Shown here in pieces: positions 17,634 to 27,138 of a DNA stretch of 64,000 bases. Position 1 is the first letter of the stretch. Every line of letters begins with the position of its first letter. Origin of the DNA: an uncultured Porphyromonadaceae bacterium (GTDB lineage Bacteria > Bacteroidota > Bacteroidia > Bacteroidales > Muribaculaceae); NCBI GenBank assembly GCA_902495075.1, contig CABUVO010000021.1, forward strand, positions 16,548 to 80,547. The letters are read 5' to 3'. The notes under the pieces were generated by a model. It was not told the DNA's origin. It worked only from the letters and a program-made list of their open reading frames with translations, and made no database searches. Both the position numbers and the translations under genes were made by a program.

Positions 17634-18476
17634 ATGCTAAACATAATATATTGGAATGCTAATCCGATCCTTTTCTCTCTCGGTCCAATCTCAGTGAGAT
17701 GGTATGGACTGATGTTCGCAATCGGATTCACCATCGGTTATTGGCTCGTGGCTAAAATGTTCCGCCACGAAGGAGCTCCTGAAAAATGGCTTGGGACATT
17801 GTTGATTTATGTCGTAATCGCAACAATTGTCGGCTCGCGCCTTGGACACGTTTTCTTTTATGAATGGGGATATTATTCACAACACCCCGCCGAGATATTC
17901 AAAATATGGGAAGGAGGACTTGCAAGCCATGGAGGCACGATTGCCAATATAGTAGCCCTTTTCCTCTTTTCTTGGTTTGTTTCCAAGAAACCTGCTTCAT
18001 GGGTTTTCGACAAGATCGTGATAGCAATTGCCCTTGTCGGCGGACTCATCCGTCTTGGAAATCTTATGAACAGTGAAATATACGGTGGTCCCACCGACCT
18101 GCCATGGGGATTCGTATTCCTTCGTAACGGAGAATCCGTGCCGGCGCACCCCACGCAGATCTATGAAGCCCTCTGCTATTTCCTTCTGTTTGGTTTATTG
18201 ATGTGGATGTATTGGAAAAAGAATGCGGAAGAGCGCCCCTGGCTGATCACGGGTGTATTCTTTATCGGTATATTCCTCCCCCGCTTCCTCATCGAATATG
18301 TGAAGAATGTGCAGGTTCAGTCGGAATATGAAATGATTGCAACCTACGGCATGAACCTTGGACAAATGCTCAGCATACCTTTTATTCTTTTAGGCGTATT
18401 CCTTGTGATATGGGCGATGACACATCCCCGCCAACACTTCAAATTCCCCAACAAGTTCGCCGACGAAAAAAAATAA
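17634..18476 (+). CDS. lgt: Prolipoprotein diacylglyceryl transferase
   Basis: Transfers diacylglycerol from phosphatidylglycerol to the lipobox cysteine of prolipoproteins in the inner membrane, the first step of lipoprotein maturation. 280 residues, about seven membrane helices. Visible signatures are SVRWYGLMFAIGF near the N-terminus, WEGGLASHGG near 100, the Lgt motif GGLIRLGNLMNSEIYGGPTDLPWG, and HPTQIYEAL. The start ATG follows the repeat array directly. It is convergent with sufS with only 9 nt between stops. Substrates in this window would include PorE. Confidence 0.96.
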   Translation: MLNIIYWNANPILFSLGPISVRWYGLMFAIGFTIGYWLVAKMFRHEGAPEKWLGTLLIYVVIATIVGSRLGHVFFYEWGYYSQHPAEIFKIWEGGLASHGGTIANIVALFLFSWFVSKKPASWVFDKIVIAIALVGGLIRLGNLMNSEIYGGPTDLPWGFVFLRNGESVPAHPTQIYEALCYFLLFGLLMWMYWKKNAEERPWLITGVFFIGIFLPRFLIEYVKNVQVQSEYEMIATYGMNLGQMLSIPFILLGVFLVIWAMTHPRQHFKFPNKFADEKK

Positions 18477-18485
18477 TAGCAACGA

Positions 18486-19700
18486 TCAAAACATAGCCGC
18501 CACGCGCTTCAGCGCGGCAATAAAGATATCAGCCTCCTCTTGTGTGTTGTATGCCGCAAAGGAGGCTCTTACTGTACCCGGAATGCCAAATCTCTCCATA
18601 AGGGGCTGAGCACAGTGATGACCTGTGCGGACTGCCACCCCGAGTTTATCAAGCAAGAGGCCAATATCATAGTTATGGACATCTCCGACATTAAATGAAA
18701 TCACGGCTGCTTTTTCGGGTGCCTCCCCATATATCTTGATACCAGGAATTTCAAGCAAACGATGGGTAGTATATCTAAGCAATTCCTCTTCGTGCGTACG
18801 AATGCTGTCAAGTCCTGTTTCATTAAGAAAATCAAGAGCCTTGGAGAAAGCCGCAATATCTATGAAGTCAGGCGTTCCTGCCTCAAATTTAAAGGGAAGG
18901 TCAGCAAATGTGGTACCTTTGAAACTTACATGCTTTATCATCTCCCCGCCTCCTTGATATGGCGGCATGGATTCAAGAAGTGACCGTCGACCATAGAGAA
19001 CACCTACACCTGTTGGTCCATACATCTTATGGGATGAGAATGCATAAAAATCGCAATCAAGGTCATTAACGTCTATCTTAAAATGGGGTGACGCCTGCGC
19101 TCCGTCAACCATTGCGGGAACGCCATGCTCATGAGCAATCCGAATCATCTCTTTTACGGGATTCACTGTGCCGAGAACATTACTGATATGGGTAAATGTG
19201 GCAAGAACTGTGCGGTCGTTGAAATATGCCTTGTATTGCTCAAGATCAAGTTCACCTTTATCGTTCACATCTACCACACGGAGCTTTATATCCTTGTGAC
19301 GCTGAAGAAGCTGCCAAGGAACGATGTTGGCATGATGCTCCATTACGGTGAGGATAATTTCGTCGCCGTCTCGAAAACGATCTCCGAAAGATGAAGCTAC
19401 AAGGTTTATACCCTCCGTTGTGCCACGTGTAAAGATGACTTCTTCGATGCTTTCGGCATTTATATAATCCTTGACTTTGCGGCGCGTTTGTTCCTGAAGG
19501 TCGGTAGCTTCCTGCGACAACGTATGCACACCCCGATGCACATTAGCTTTTGTATGCTCATAAAGCGAAGTTATGTTGTCAACAACCAATGCCGGTGTCT
19601 GAGAAGTCGCCGTGTTATCGAGATATATAAGCCTTTTCCCTCCAACTGTTCTCTGAAGAATAGGAAACTGCTCTCTGATTCTTTCTATATCAAAACTCAT
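18486..19700 (-). CDS. sufS: Cysteine desulfurase SufS
   Basis: PLP enzyme that takes sulfur from cysteine as a persulfide for Fe-S cluster building. 404 residues, fold type I, group II. The PLP lysine is in AFSSHKMYGPTG, the ATTSQTP-like substrate loop is LDNTATSQTPALV near the N-terminus, and the active Cys363 lies in RTGHHCAQPLMERFG, the motif of SufS-type enzymes. Last gene of sufC-sufD-sufS; sufD ends 41 nt upstream. SufU/SufE, its usual sulfur acceptor, is not in the window. Confidence 0.95.
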   Translation of the reverse strand: MSFDIERIREQFPILQRTVGGKRLIYLDNTATSQTPALVVDNITSLYEHTKANVHRGVHTLSQEATDLQEQTRRKVKDYINAESIEEVIFTRGTTEGINLVASSFGDRFRDGDEIILTVMEHHANIVPWQLLQRHKDIKLRVVDVNDKGELDLEQYKAYFNDRTVLATFTHISNVLGTVNPVKEMIRIAHEHGVPAMVDGAQASPHFKIDVNDLDCDFYAFSSHKMYGPTGVGVLYGRRSLLESMPPYQGGGEMIKHVSFKGTTFADLPFKFEAGTPDFIDIAAFSKALDFLNETGLDSIRTHEEELLRYTTHRLLEIPGIKIYGEAPEKAAVISFNVGDVHNYDIGLLLDKLGVAVRTGHHCAQPLMERFGIPGTVRASFAAYNTQEEADIFIAALKRVAAMF

Positions 19701-19741
19701 ATCAATTATACTTACGTCACAGGGCTATCAATCATTACTGC

Positions 19742-21094
19742 TTATTTACCGCAACGGGAACACGACGCACATGCCGAACTCTCGCCGGCAAACCTACGTT
19801 CCGTCATTAGGCGCAACCGATCGCGCAATGCCTCAACGCGGATACGGTCAATGATGTCAGCCATGAATGCCTGTTTAAGCAGAAGGCGAGCCGTAGCCTC
19901 ATCAAGACCGCGAGTACGCATATAAAACATCTGCATCTCATTGAGCTGACCAATGGCTGTGCCATGCGAACACTTCACATCATCATTGTATATCTCAAGC
20001 TCCGGTCTACTTGTCATCTGGGCTTCATTACTCCCCACAAGGTTGCGGTTAGACTGATATGCCTCGGTTTTCACGGCGCCGGGAGCAACATAAATTCTTC
20101 CCGTGAAAGCACCCTTGGCTTCATCATCAAGTGTGAATTTAAACAGTTCGTTGGATACGCAACGCGGTGATGAATGGTCAATACGCGAATAGGTCGAGAC
20201 TTTTCTATGCGCATCCTCTATGCCCATGCCATAGAGATGGAGCTCGGCATCCTCTCCGTTGAAAGACGTATAGTATTCGTTACGGGTTGTGCCATTGAAC
20301 AAAGTCAGACCATCTATAGAGACATGACTCCCCGCGTCTTGACAAAGATACAATGCAGATGCACGCGAAGTTTTCTCCGTTGATTCCTCAAGGTTGTAAT
20401 AATCAAACGAAGCGTTATTGCCCACATGTATTTCCACTGTCTCAAGAGAAAGGAATTTAAGATCCGGATTCTGCGTATGGTCGCACACAAGAAGTGTTGC
20501 TTCGGCATCTTCTTCAACAATTATCAGCAGACGACGCACAGCCATCAGCGGCATGCCGTTCTCAAGTATGTTTACAAGTTGAATAGGCTTCTCAACTTTC
20601 ACTCCTTTCTTCACACGCAGATAGAAGCCATCTTGCGCAAGGAGAGTATTAAGAGCAACAATAGGATTCTTAAGATCAGCTAATTTACCATAATATTCTG
20701 CAATCTGCCCGGGATGATCAGCAGCAAACTTTCTCAGACTCCCAACTTCCACCCCTTCAGGAATAGATTCAAAAGCACCTGCTGTAGCAGCAAAAGTATC
20801 ATTGACAAGCATGAAAAGTGAAGTGGAAAGCATAGGCACATCGCAGCGAAACGTTGCCTGAGGATTAACGTCGATATCAAGTTTTGCAATGTTCAGTCCA
20901 TAATCTGGAGCAAACATCTCCTCCAAATCGCAGTTCTCATAGTTGTCGGCACCCTCTTTAGGCAACTTCATATCTTTGAGCATCTGTAATGCAGCTGATC
21001 GCACCGCATTAAGCGGAGCGGCTCCGTTGGCATCTATAAGATCATGATGCTTGTCAAATAGATCAAGATATTGTTTTAGCGCGCTCATAGTCAT
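19742..21094 (-). CDS. sufD: Fe-S cluster assembly protein SufD
   Basis: Scaffold subunit that forms SufBCD with SufB and the ATPase SufC. 450 residues, with the right-handed beta-helix core region and C-terminal helices typical of the SufBD family: NRNLVGSNEAQMTSRPELEIYNDDVKCSHGTAIGQL followed by MFYMRTRGLDEATARLLLKQAFMADII, which are split here only for description. The DDVKCSHG segment carries the conserved Cys-His of the family. Its start overlaps the sufC stop by 4 nt, so the two are translationally coupled. A 47-residue N-terminal helical segment precedes the conserved part. Confidence 0.94.
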   Translation of the reverse strand: MTMSALKQYLDLFDKHHDLIDANGAAPLNAVRSAALQMLKDMKLPKEGADNYENCDLEEMFAPDYGLNIAKLDIDVNPQATFRCDVPMLSTSLFMLVNDTFAATAGAFESIPEGVEVGSLRKFAADHPGQIAEYYGKLADLKNPIVALNTLLAQDGFYLRVKKGVKVEKPIQLVNILENGMPLMAVRRLLIIVEEDAEATLLVCDHTQNPDLKFLSLETVEIHVGNNASFDYYNLEESTEKTSRASALYLCQDAGSHVSIDGLTLFNGTTRNEYYTSFNGEDAELHLYGMGIEDAHRKVSTYSRIDHSSPRCVSNELFKFTLDDEAKGAFTGRIYVAPGAVKTEAYQSNRNLVGSNEAQMTSRPELEIYNDDVKCSHGTAIGQLNEMQMFYMRTRGLDEATARLLLKQAFMADIIDRIRVEALRDRLRLMTERRFAGESSACASCSRCGK

Positions 21095-21846
21095 TGATTG
21101 TCAACTTCCTCCTTAATCCAGTCGTAACCACGCTTCTCAATTTCGAGAGCGAGTTCCGGACCGCCTGATTTCACAATTCTTCCCTTATAAAGGACATGGA
21201 TAAATTCCGGTTTTAGATAATCGAGAAGCCGCTGATAGTGGGTAATAACAATAGTTGCGTTATTTTCGCTTTTGAGTTTGTTCACACCTTCAGCGACAAC
21301 ACGAAGCGCATCGACATCAAGTCCGGAGTCTGTTTCGTCAAGAATAGACAGCTTTGGTTCAAGAACTGCCATCTGGAAGATTTCATTGCGTTTCTTCTCA
21401 CCTCCGGAAAAACCTTCGTTCACAGAACGTGAAGCAAGTTTATTATCAAGCTCAACAACAGCGCGCTTCTCACGCATCATTTTCAGGAAATCTGTAGCAC
21501 TCATCGGAGGCTCATGGAAATACTCACGTTTGGCATTGACTGCCGCGCGCATGAAATTCACCATAGACACCCCCGGAATCTCAACCGGATACTGAAATCC
21601 GAGAAACAATCCTTCATGGCTGCGTATCTCCGGAGGCATCGCAAGAAGGTCTTTGCCATTGAACTCTGCAGAACCTTCTGTGACCTCATATGCCGGATTC
21701 CCGGCAAGCACCATTGACAGAGTGGATTTACCACTACCATTGGGTCCCATGATAGCATGCACCTCACCGGGACGTATCTCGAGATTCACACCTTTGAGAA
21801 TCTCTTTACCATTTATCTGAGCGTGTAAGTCTTTGACTTTTAACAT
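21091..21846 (-). CDS. sufC: Fe-S cluster assembly ATPase SufC
   Basis: ABC-type ATPase of the SUF scaffold. 251 residues with Walker A GPNGSGKSTL (about 34-43), Q-loop LGFQYPVEIPGV, signature SGGEKKRNEI, and Walker B LSILDETDSGLDVDAL with the SufC-specific D-S-G-L-D. It is the first gene of this minus-strand cluster. In most Bacteroidota sufB precedes sufC; here 262 nt upstream contain no gene and then a divergent helicase, so sufB is elsewhere. No exact TAnnTTTG element was found upstream on the minus strand. Confidence 0.95.
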   Translation of the reverse strand: MLKVKDLHAQINGKEILKGVNLEIRPGEVHAIMGPNGSGKSTLSMVLAGNPAYEVTEGSAEFNGKDLLAMPPEIRSHEGLFLGFQYPVEIPGVSMVNFMRAAVNAKREYFHEPPMSATDFLKMMREKRAVVELDNKLASRSVNEGFSGGEKKRNEIFQMAVLEPKLSILDETDSGLDVDALRVVAEGVNKLKSENNATIVITHYQRLLDYLKPEFIHVLYKGRIVKSGGPELALEIEKRGYDWIKEEVDNQ

Positions 21847-22108
21847 ATCTTGAAAGTTGCTTAAAGCTTATCCATTAATTTCTATCGAATATACATCGAG
21901 TGATTTTCGAAGAAATGACTGAAACCTGTCATCTCCTCGGATTTCAAATTGTAAAATTACAAATTATCCCTCACATATAAAACAATTACCTCCCCATTTT
22001 GCTCACACTCCCTTTCTATCTCGAATTAAAAGAAAATACGAGTAATGATGGAATCTTGTCAGAATTTTTTCGTAACTTAGAAGACTCAAACATTGAAATG
22101 ATTTATCG

Positions 22109-24406
22109 ATGAATTATTTGGAAGAAGAGGATCTGGGCTATGGCGTTGCCGCCGAACCTGAGACCGTGATGCAGATAAACCGAGAACTTGACCTCGCGCG
22201 CCGTATCGTCGAGGAAACCGGCGCCAATCTTTTCCTAACCGGAAAAGCCGGCACTGGAAAAACTACTTTCCTTCGCCGTCTGCGCGAATCATCACGCAAA
22301 CGTATGGTCGTTCTCGCCCCTACCGGCGTGGCGGCAATCAATGCAGGGGGCATGACCATGCATTCTTTCTTTCAACTTCCTTTCTCCCCTTTCATTCCGG
22401 GTCGCGGATTCCTTGGCGAAGAGAAACGGTTCTACCGCATGAGCAAAGAAAAACGCCGTCTGATAGCCAGCCTCGACCTGATAGTCATCGATGAGATTTC
22501 AATGGTGCGTCCAGATACACTTGATGGTGTTGACAGATTGCTGCGACGCTTGAGAGGTATCGACCGTCCGTTTGGCGGTATCCAACTGCTGCTGATCGGC
22601 GACCTTCGCCAGCTTGCGCCGGTGGTACGTCAGGATGAATGGGAAATGCTTCGCGATTTTTATTCGTCGCCATATTTCTTTGAGAGCCATAGCCTTCGTG
22701 AAGCCGGTTTCCTGACTGTTGAACTAAAAACCATCTACCGTCAGCAGGATCCGGAGTTTATTTCTTTGCTAAATGCCGTGCGCGATGGGAACGCAGACAG
22801 AGAGGTATTAAACCGGTTGAACATGATGTGTCGTCCGGCTGAACCGGAAGAACAAGATCTCACAATTCGCCTTACCACCCACAACCGCATCGCTGATGAA
22901 ACCAATGCCCGCCATCTTGCCATGCTCACAGGCGATGCTGCAGTGTTTGAGGCAAAGATAAAAGGGAAGTTTCCGGAATCATCATACCCTGCCGACAAAT
23001 ACCTCACTCTAAAGGTAGGTGCCAGAGTAATGTTTATCAAGAATGATTCGGGATTCGAACGCCGCTATTATAACGGACTTATAGGCACGGTGACAGGCAT
23101 CGGAGAAAATTCCGTTTATGTGCTTCCGGATGATGATGACTACGATGCAATTGAAGTAGGATATGCAGAATGGGAAAACACAAGTTACAGGGTTGATGAC
23201 GACACCAAAGAGATTGCCCAGCAGATCGATGGAGTCTTCGCCCAGATACCGCTGCGTCTCGCGTGGGCGATAACAATACACAAAAGTCAGGGACTCACTT
23301 TCGATCGTGCGGTAATAGACGCTGAGCAGTCTTTTGCCCCCGGACAGCTCTACGTAGCGTTAAGTCGTTGCCGCTCGCTCGAAGGAATGCGTCTGGAAAC
23401 GCGCCTGTCGCAACATGCAGTGATCGTGGATAATGATGTTAATTCTTTTATTGACAATTCACGTAAGTCGGCACCGGATGAAACGCAGCTCAACCAATTG
23501 CGTGATGAGTATTTTCGCAGTCTCCTCGCCGAGCTATTTGATTTCAACGCGTTGGGAATAAAGCTACGCGACTTTACGCGTGTTGTCACCGAATATGTGG
23601 CACCCATCTATCCCCAATTGTTTGATTCCTACCGTAGCGTCACCCAACAATTTTCTGAAAAGATAGAGAATGTTGGCAATAAATTTATTTCAATCTATGC
23701 CTCCGGCCGCATAGATTCGGATGCCACTGCTGCCAACAATGCTTTTTTAGAGAAAATAAGCAATGGATGTCTCTATTTCCTCGATCAACTTGCTCCAATC
23801 TGCAAAGTGCTCAACGAGACACCTATGGAACTTGACAATGCTGCATATCAGCAACGTCTTTTCACGGCTGCCGATCTCCTATGGTTTGAAATGAACATGA
23901 AGAAGACCATACTCAAAGGTCTTACGCAAGAGAATTTCAGCCCCGCAACCTACATGAAATACAAAGCCCACGCTGTGCTTGAGGATATGGATGCAACGGT
24001 TTCTTCAACTAAAACACCGAGAAGGAGAGCCACAAAAGAGAAAGACTCCACATCCGGCGACTCCGCAGCAAAGAAACCCAAAGAGAAAAAAGAGAAGAAG
24101 CCCAAAGGCTACTCACAGCGCGTAACGCTGCAAATGTTTCGCGATGGCAAAACCATCGAAGAGATCGCGGCTGCCCGCGATCTCACACCAGGCACTATCG
24201 CAAGCCATCTCGCCGAGATGGTGCGTCTTGGCGAAATCAAGTTGGAAGATGTATTACCCGAAAGTATGCTGGATATGATAGAGGAAGCAGTCTCTCAGCT
24301 ACGCAGCGAAGGAAGTTCCATCACCTACACCAACCTTCGCACACACCTCGCCGATTCGCTCCCACTCCACTACATCTCCCTCTACTCTCATTCCCAACAT
24401 ATTTAG
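22109..24406 (+). CDS. PIF1-like superfamily 1 helicase with C-terminal helix-turn-helix
   Basis: 765 residues. An N-terminal SF1B helicase core shows Walker A GKAGTGKT at 45-52, PTGVAAINAGGMTMHSFF, Walker B LIVIDEISMVRPDTLD and GDLRQLAPVV near 170, and a late ITIHKSQGLTFDRAVID plus QLYVALSRCRSLEG, the PIF1/RecD signatures. A Lys/Ser/Thr-rich linker (about 635-665) leads to a helix-turn-helix (about 670-750: QRVTLQMFRDGKTIEEIAA, LTPGTIASHLAEM) of the type found in bacterial helicases with an RQC-like tail. Likely role is DNA unwinding in replication or repair; the exact substrate is unknown. It is divergent from sufC and ends before a strong hairpin. Confidence 0.9.
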   Translation: MNYLEEEDLGYGVAAEPETVMQINRELDLARRIVEETGANLFLTGKAGTGKTTFLRRLRESSRKRMVVLAPTGVAAINAGGMTMHSFFQLPFSPFIPGRGFLGEEKRFYRMSKEKRRLIASLDLIVIDEISMVRPDTLDGVDRLLRRLRGIDRPFGGIQLLLIGDLRQLAPVVRQDEWEMLRDFYSSPYFFESHSLREAGFLTVELKTIYRQQDPEFISLLNAVRDGNADREVLNRLNMMCRPAEPEEQDLTIRLTTHNRIADETNARHLAMLTGDAAVFEAKIKGKFPESSYPADKYLTLKVGARVMFIKNDSGFERRYYNGLIGTVTGIGENSVYVLPDDDDYDAIEVGYAEWENTSYRVDDDTKEIAQQIDGVFAQIPLRLAWAITIHKSQGLTFDRAVIDAEQSFAPGQLYVALSRCRSLEGMRLETRLSQHAVIVDNDVNSFIDNSRKSAPDETQLNQLRDEYFRSLLAELFDFNALGIKLRDFTRVVTEYVAPIYPQLFDSYRSVTQQFSEKIENVGNKFISIYASGRIDSDATAANNAFLEKISNGCLYFLDQLAPICKVLNETPMELDNAAYQQRLFTAADLLWFEMNMKKTILKGLTQENFSPATYMKYKAHAVLEDMDATVSSTKTPRRRATKEKDSTSGDSAAKKPKEKKEKKPKGYSQRVTLQMFRDGKTIEEIAAARDLTPGTIASHLAEMVRLGEIKLEDVLPESMLDMIEEAVSQLRSEGSSITYTNLRTHLADSLPLHYISLYSHSQHI

Positions 24407-24489
24407 TTTGTTATTTGAATCTAAAAGAGCCACGAAAGTCATCCGTCCCCAATTGTCTTTCTTCTATTTAAAGTTATAATGACATAAAA

Positions 24490-24531
24490 CAACCCCATTC
24501 AGAATAATAGAAGTTTAACTGAATGGGGTTG
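24490..24531. terminator. Bidirectional terminator hairpin
   Basis: CAACCCCATTCAG (24490-24502) pairs perfectly with CTGAATGGGGTTG (24519-24531), a 13-bp stem with a 16-nt loop, flanked by A/T-rich sequence. It separates the converging helicase and secreted-protein genes. The GGGGTT/AACCCC theme recurs in the longer palindrome at 42228. Confidence 0.75.
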
Positions 24532-24571
24532 CGAGTGTATTCTACATCGCGAAATACATAAAAAGAGGCTA

Positions 24572-26251
24572 TTATTTCATTATCTTACTCACTTTTCTTA
24601 CACCTTTCGCATCTGTTTCAACTTTCATGAAAAGTCCCTGCTGAGGCATCTCATTAAGTTTACGACCGGAAATGTCAAAATATTCAGTTTCAACAATCAC
24701 TGCATCTTCAGTTAGATCACTTACCAACGATGATTCAGACTGTTTAATCTTCAATACATAATTCATGGCAGGTCCGGTGATGGTAATATTACCTTCCCGC
24801 GGATTATCTGATGCTCCTACGCTTACTGTCAGGCCATTATCCACCTCATTGTCTTTTGCCGGAGATGTGGAGAAATCAATCCATTCCGCATCCTTGGTTA
24901 TCTTTACGTTAGGATCGTTAAATGAATAATATGTGTTGAAAGTCAAAGTCTGTGAACCTCCTTCGAGAGGAAGAGAAACCTCCTTAATTCCATCTTTTTC
25001 AAATATCCACGCGAAATCACCATCTACCATCCATAGGAAATCACAAGCAGCAAGTTTTTTCGTGCTTCCTCTACCTTCATCATATATCTTGGAGTCATAA
25101 TAATAGCCCTCTTCTTCCGAGCCATTCTCATCCCACGATAGTAAGACACCGCAATTATGAGCCCATGGACACTCTCCGTCTCCTTCCCACACTGTTCCGG
25201 ACCCCAATATTGGTTGCAATTTAGTAAAGGATCCCTCTGCGTCAAAACCTTCAAGAACAGCGACAAACGCACAATCTATAGTTATCGGCACTACTGAGCT
25301 TGCTCCAGGACGCACAAGATCAAACAATAACGATTTATCTGAACCAGGAGATACAATTCGCTTCCCTGACGCGATAATTTCATCCGTTGGTTTTCCATCT
25401 TCGCCTATTTTATACAGCGTCATGGTCAGTTCTGTTTCCTTCAATGCGGTGTATTCTATCCAACCCCATATCTTAGTGATTGCATAAGGGGCATCTGGAG
25501 TATGGAAAACATTATAGAATCCTTTCATCTTAAGATCTTTCTTCTCCGGCAGGACAGGAGTCCATCTCGTAACAGAATAGGGATCTTTTGCAGTTGGTGC
25601 ATATTTCAGAGAACCGAAAGTTGTTGTTCTTTTTCCATTAACATCTCTATAAAGCATTTCAGAATATGGTGTCATACCGAAATCTAAAGTAGCTTCCATT
25701 GTCGTAATGGCACTCGGTCCCCCGAATCTATAGATAACATTCGGTGCATAGACAATTTCAGCACCGGAAACTTCAGCAGTCAGAACAGGAGCACTCCACC
25801 ATCCATTATTGAATGGATATGACACAACAAGTTCCTCGTCAGAAGATTTCACCAATTTTTCTCCTTGTCCCGGACCCTCTGGAGAATCATAAGTCCAGAC
25901 AAAAGTATATTCACCCTTTTGCGCCGATGTATTTTTCCATGTTTGTGGTTTATACGCCGCCCCACGCCTTGTTATACGATTATAGTAACTAAGATTATAC
26001 GTATAACCCATTGAAAAAAGATTGGATGGCTCACTATATTTAATCTCATCCGAACTTTCAATGGCTCTCGTAGCATGTTTACGGTCTTCGATCCTGAATG
26101 GTTTGCCGCTTAGTTTTCCATCATTATGTTCTACGTGAGAATCTGATGCGCCCGACGCAATAAAATCGTTTACATCAGAGTTTACAGACTGTGCTGACAC
26201 TCCTGTGAATAGGGCAGACATTGTTAAGAGGAATAGGAAATTTCTTTTCAT
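24572..26251 (-). CDS. Secreted protein with BACON-like domain and T9SS-type C-terminus
   Basis: 559 residues with a signal peptide (MKRNFLFLLTMSALFTGVSAQ). The middle, about residues 60-400, is a beta-rich region I do not recognise. From about 410 to 500 a BACON-like domain is seen (VSLPLEGGSQTLTFNTYYS, WIDFSTSP, SDNPREGNITITG). The last 40 residues (YFDISGRKLNEMPQQGLFM, then basic KVSKIMK) resemble the type-A C-terminal sorting domain of T9SS cargo (x-x-x-GR-x-V...G-x-Y). This suggests export through the PorU/PorV system encoded at 8-18 kb. Function is unknown; BACON domains often bind mucin or glycans. A degenerate promoter (TAATTTTA) may lie upstream on the minus strand. Confidence 0.72.
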   Translation of the reverse strand: MKRNFLFLLTMSALFTGVSAQSVNSDVNDFIASGASDSHVEHNDGKLSGKPFRIEDRKHATRAIESSDEIKYSEPSNLFSMGYTYNLSYYNRITRRGAAYKPQTWKNTSAQKGEYTFVWTYDSPEGPGQGEKLVKSSDEELVVSYPFNNGWWSAPVLTAEVSGAEIVYAPNVIYRFGGPSAITTMEATLDFGMTPYSEMLYRDVNGKRTTTFGSLKYAPTAKDPYSVTRWTPVLPEKKDLKMKGFYNVFHTPDAPYAITKIWGWIEYTALKETELTMTLYKIGEDGKPTDEIIASGKRIVSPGSDKSLLFDLVRPGASSVVPITIDCAFVAVLEGFDAEGSFTKLQPILGSGTVWEGDGECPWAHNCGVLLSWDENGSEEEGYYYDSKIYDEGRGSTKKLAACDFLWMVDGDFAWIFEKDGIKEVSLPLEGGSQTLTFNTYYSFNDPNVKITKDAEWIDFSTSPAKDNEVDNGLTVSVGASDNPREGNITITGPAMNYVLKIKQSESSLVSDLTEDAVIVETEYFDISGRKLNEMPQQGLFMKVETDAKGVRKVSKIMK

Positions 26252-26405
26252 AATTCTTGATTTTTATGGATAATTAACCTATAATGATAGCCTCAATAAG
26301 GAATCGTTGTAAAATTACCATAATAAAATTCGCAAAACATTAACTTATGTTAAGAAATGAATCAAAATTGGCATGTCTGAAAATTTTGTATCAAACGGAA
26401 CCTCA

Positions 26406-26503
26406 GATCGTAGCTGCTGTTGCTCGCAACTGCAGCTACGTCTTGATACTCACATTAGAGGCGCGCCAATTCACTTTTACCTTTTACCTATAACTTTTCA
26501 CCC
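26406..26503. repeat. Palindromic repeat (family F) plus CCTTTTACC words (family D)
   Basis: GTAGCTGCTGTTGC (26410-26423) and GCAACTGCAGCTAC (26426-26439) pair with one mismatch. Almost the same sequence recurs at 49852-49877. Directly after it, 26471-26503 has ACTTTTACC, CTTTTACC and ACTTTTCACC words related to 36027-36087. It lies just past the crp stop codon and 150 nt before the secreted-protein start. Confidence 0.6.
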
Positions 26504-26522
26504 TATCGGGATTCATTAAAAG

Positions 26523-27122
26523 CTATTTATGTCGATTATTCTCTCTCAGAATTTCACTTTTCACTCTACTGAGATGAACCTCTGTGACTCCAAGATATGA
26601 AGCTAAATGCTTAGACGATACCTTGAGTATGATTTCTGGCCAGCCCTCTATGAGTTGACGCAACCTCTCTTTAGCATCACCCGATATAAGACAGTTTTTC
26701 AATTCCGCATGATAAAGTTGGTTTTGGTTTGCCTCCATCACCCAGATTGCAAATTCATGATATTTCTCAATCATCATTCTGAACACATTCCCTGGCACTC
26801 TGACCACTTGTGAAGGAACACATGCTTCAAACCGATAGTAAGAGGGTTCATTACCATAAAAACAATGAAACGAGATAAGAAGTGTTCCCGGGAGTCCGAA
26901 GCCTGCCGTACGTTCGGAAGTTTTGTCCATGAAAGTGCCACGTATAAGACCATCTTTTACAAAATATACATCCGGATCATACTCCCCGGCATCTATCATT
27001 GCTTCTTTACGTTTTAAATTCCTGATTGTTGAATATGAAAACAACTCATTCCATATACTGTCTGAAATCCTAATCTTGGCTTCTTCGGAAATCAAATCTA
27101 TCAGACTTGCAATATTTTTCAT
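26523..27122 (-). CDS. Crp/Fnr family transcriptional regulator
   Basis: The frame is open from 27221, but that would overlap neuC; the ATG at 27122 (MKNIASLIDLIS) gives the normal Crp/Fnr N-terminus, so the protein is 199 residues. A cyclic-nucleotide-binding fold covers about 20-125 (IRNLKRKEAMIDAGEYDPDVYFVKDGLIRG) and a helix-turn-helix is near 170-195 (KHLASYLGVTEVHLSRVK). No Fnr-type cysteine cluster is seen, so the ligand is unknown. It is the last gene of the minus-strand run after the nonulosonic-acid genes and starts 16 nt after the neuC stop, so it could be co-transcribed with them or be independent. Confidence 0.85.
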   Translation of the reverse strand: MKNIASLIDLISEEAKIRISDSIWNELFSYSTIRNLKRKEAMIDAGEYDPDVYFVKDGLIRGTFMDKTSERTAGFGLPGTLLISFHCFYGNEPSYYRFEACVPSQVVRVPGNVFRMMIEKYHEFAIWVMEANQNQLYHAELKNCLISGDAKERLRQLIEGWPEIILKVSSKHLASYLGVTEVHLSRVKSEILRENNRHK

Positions 27123-27138
27123 AGCAAATAACTTTATA

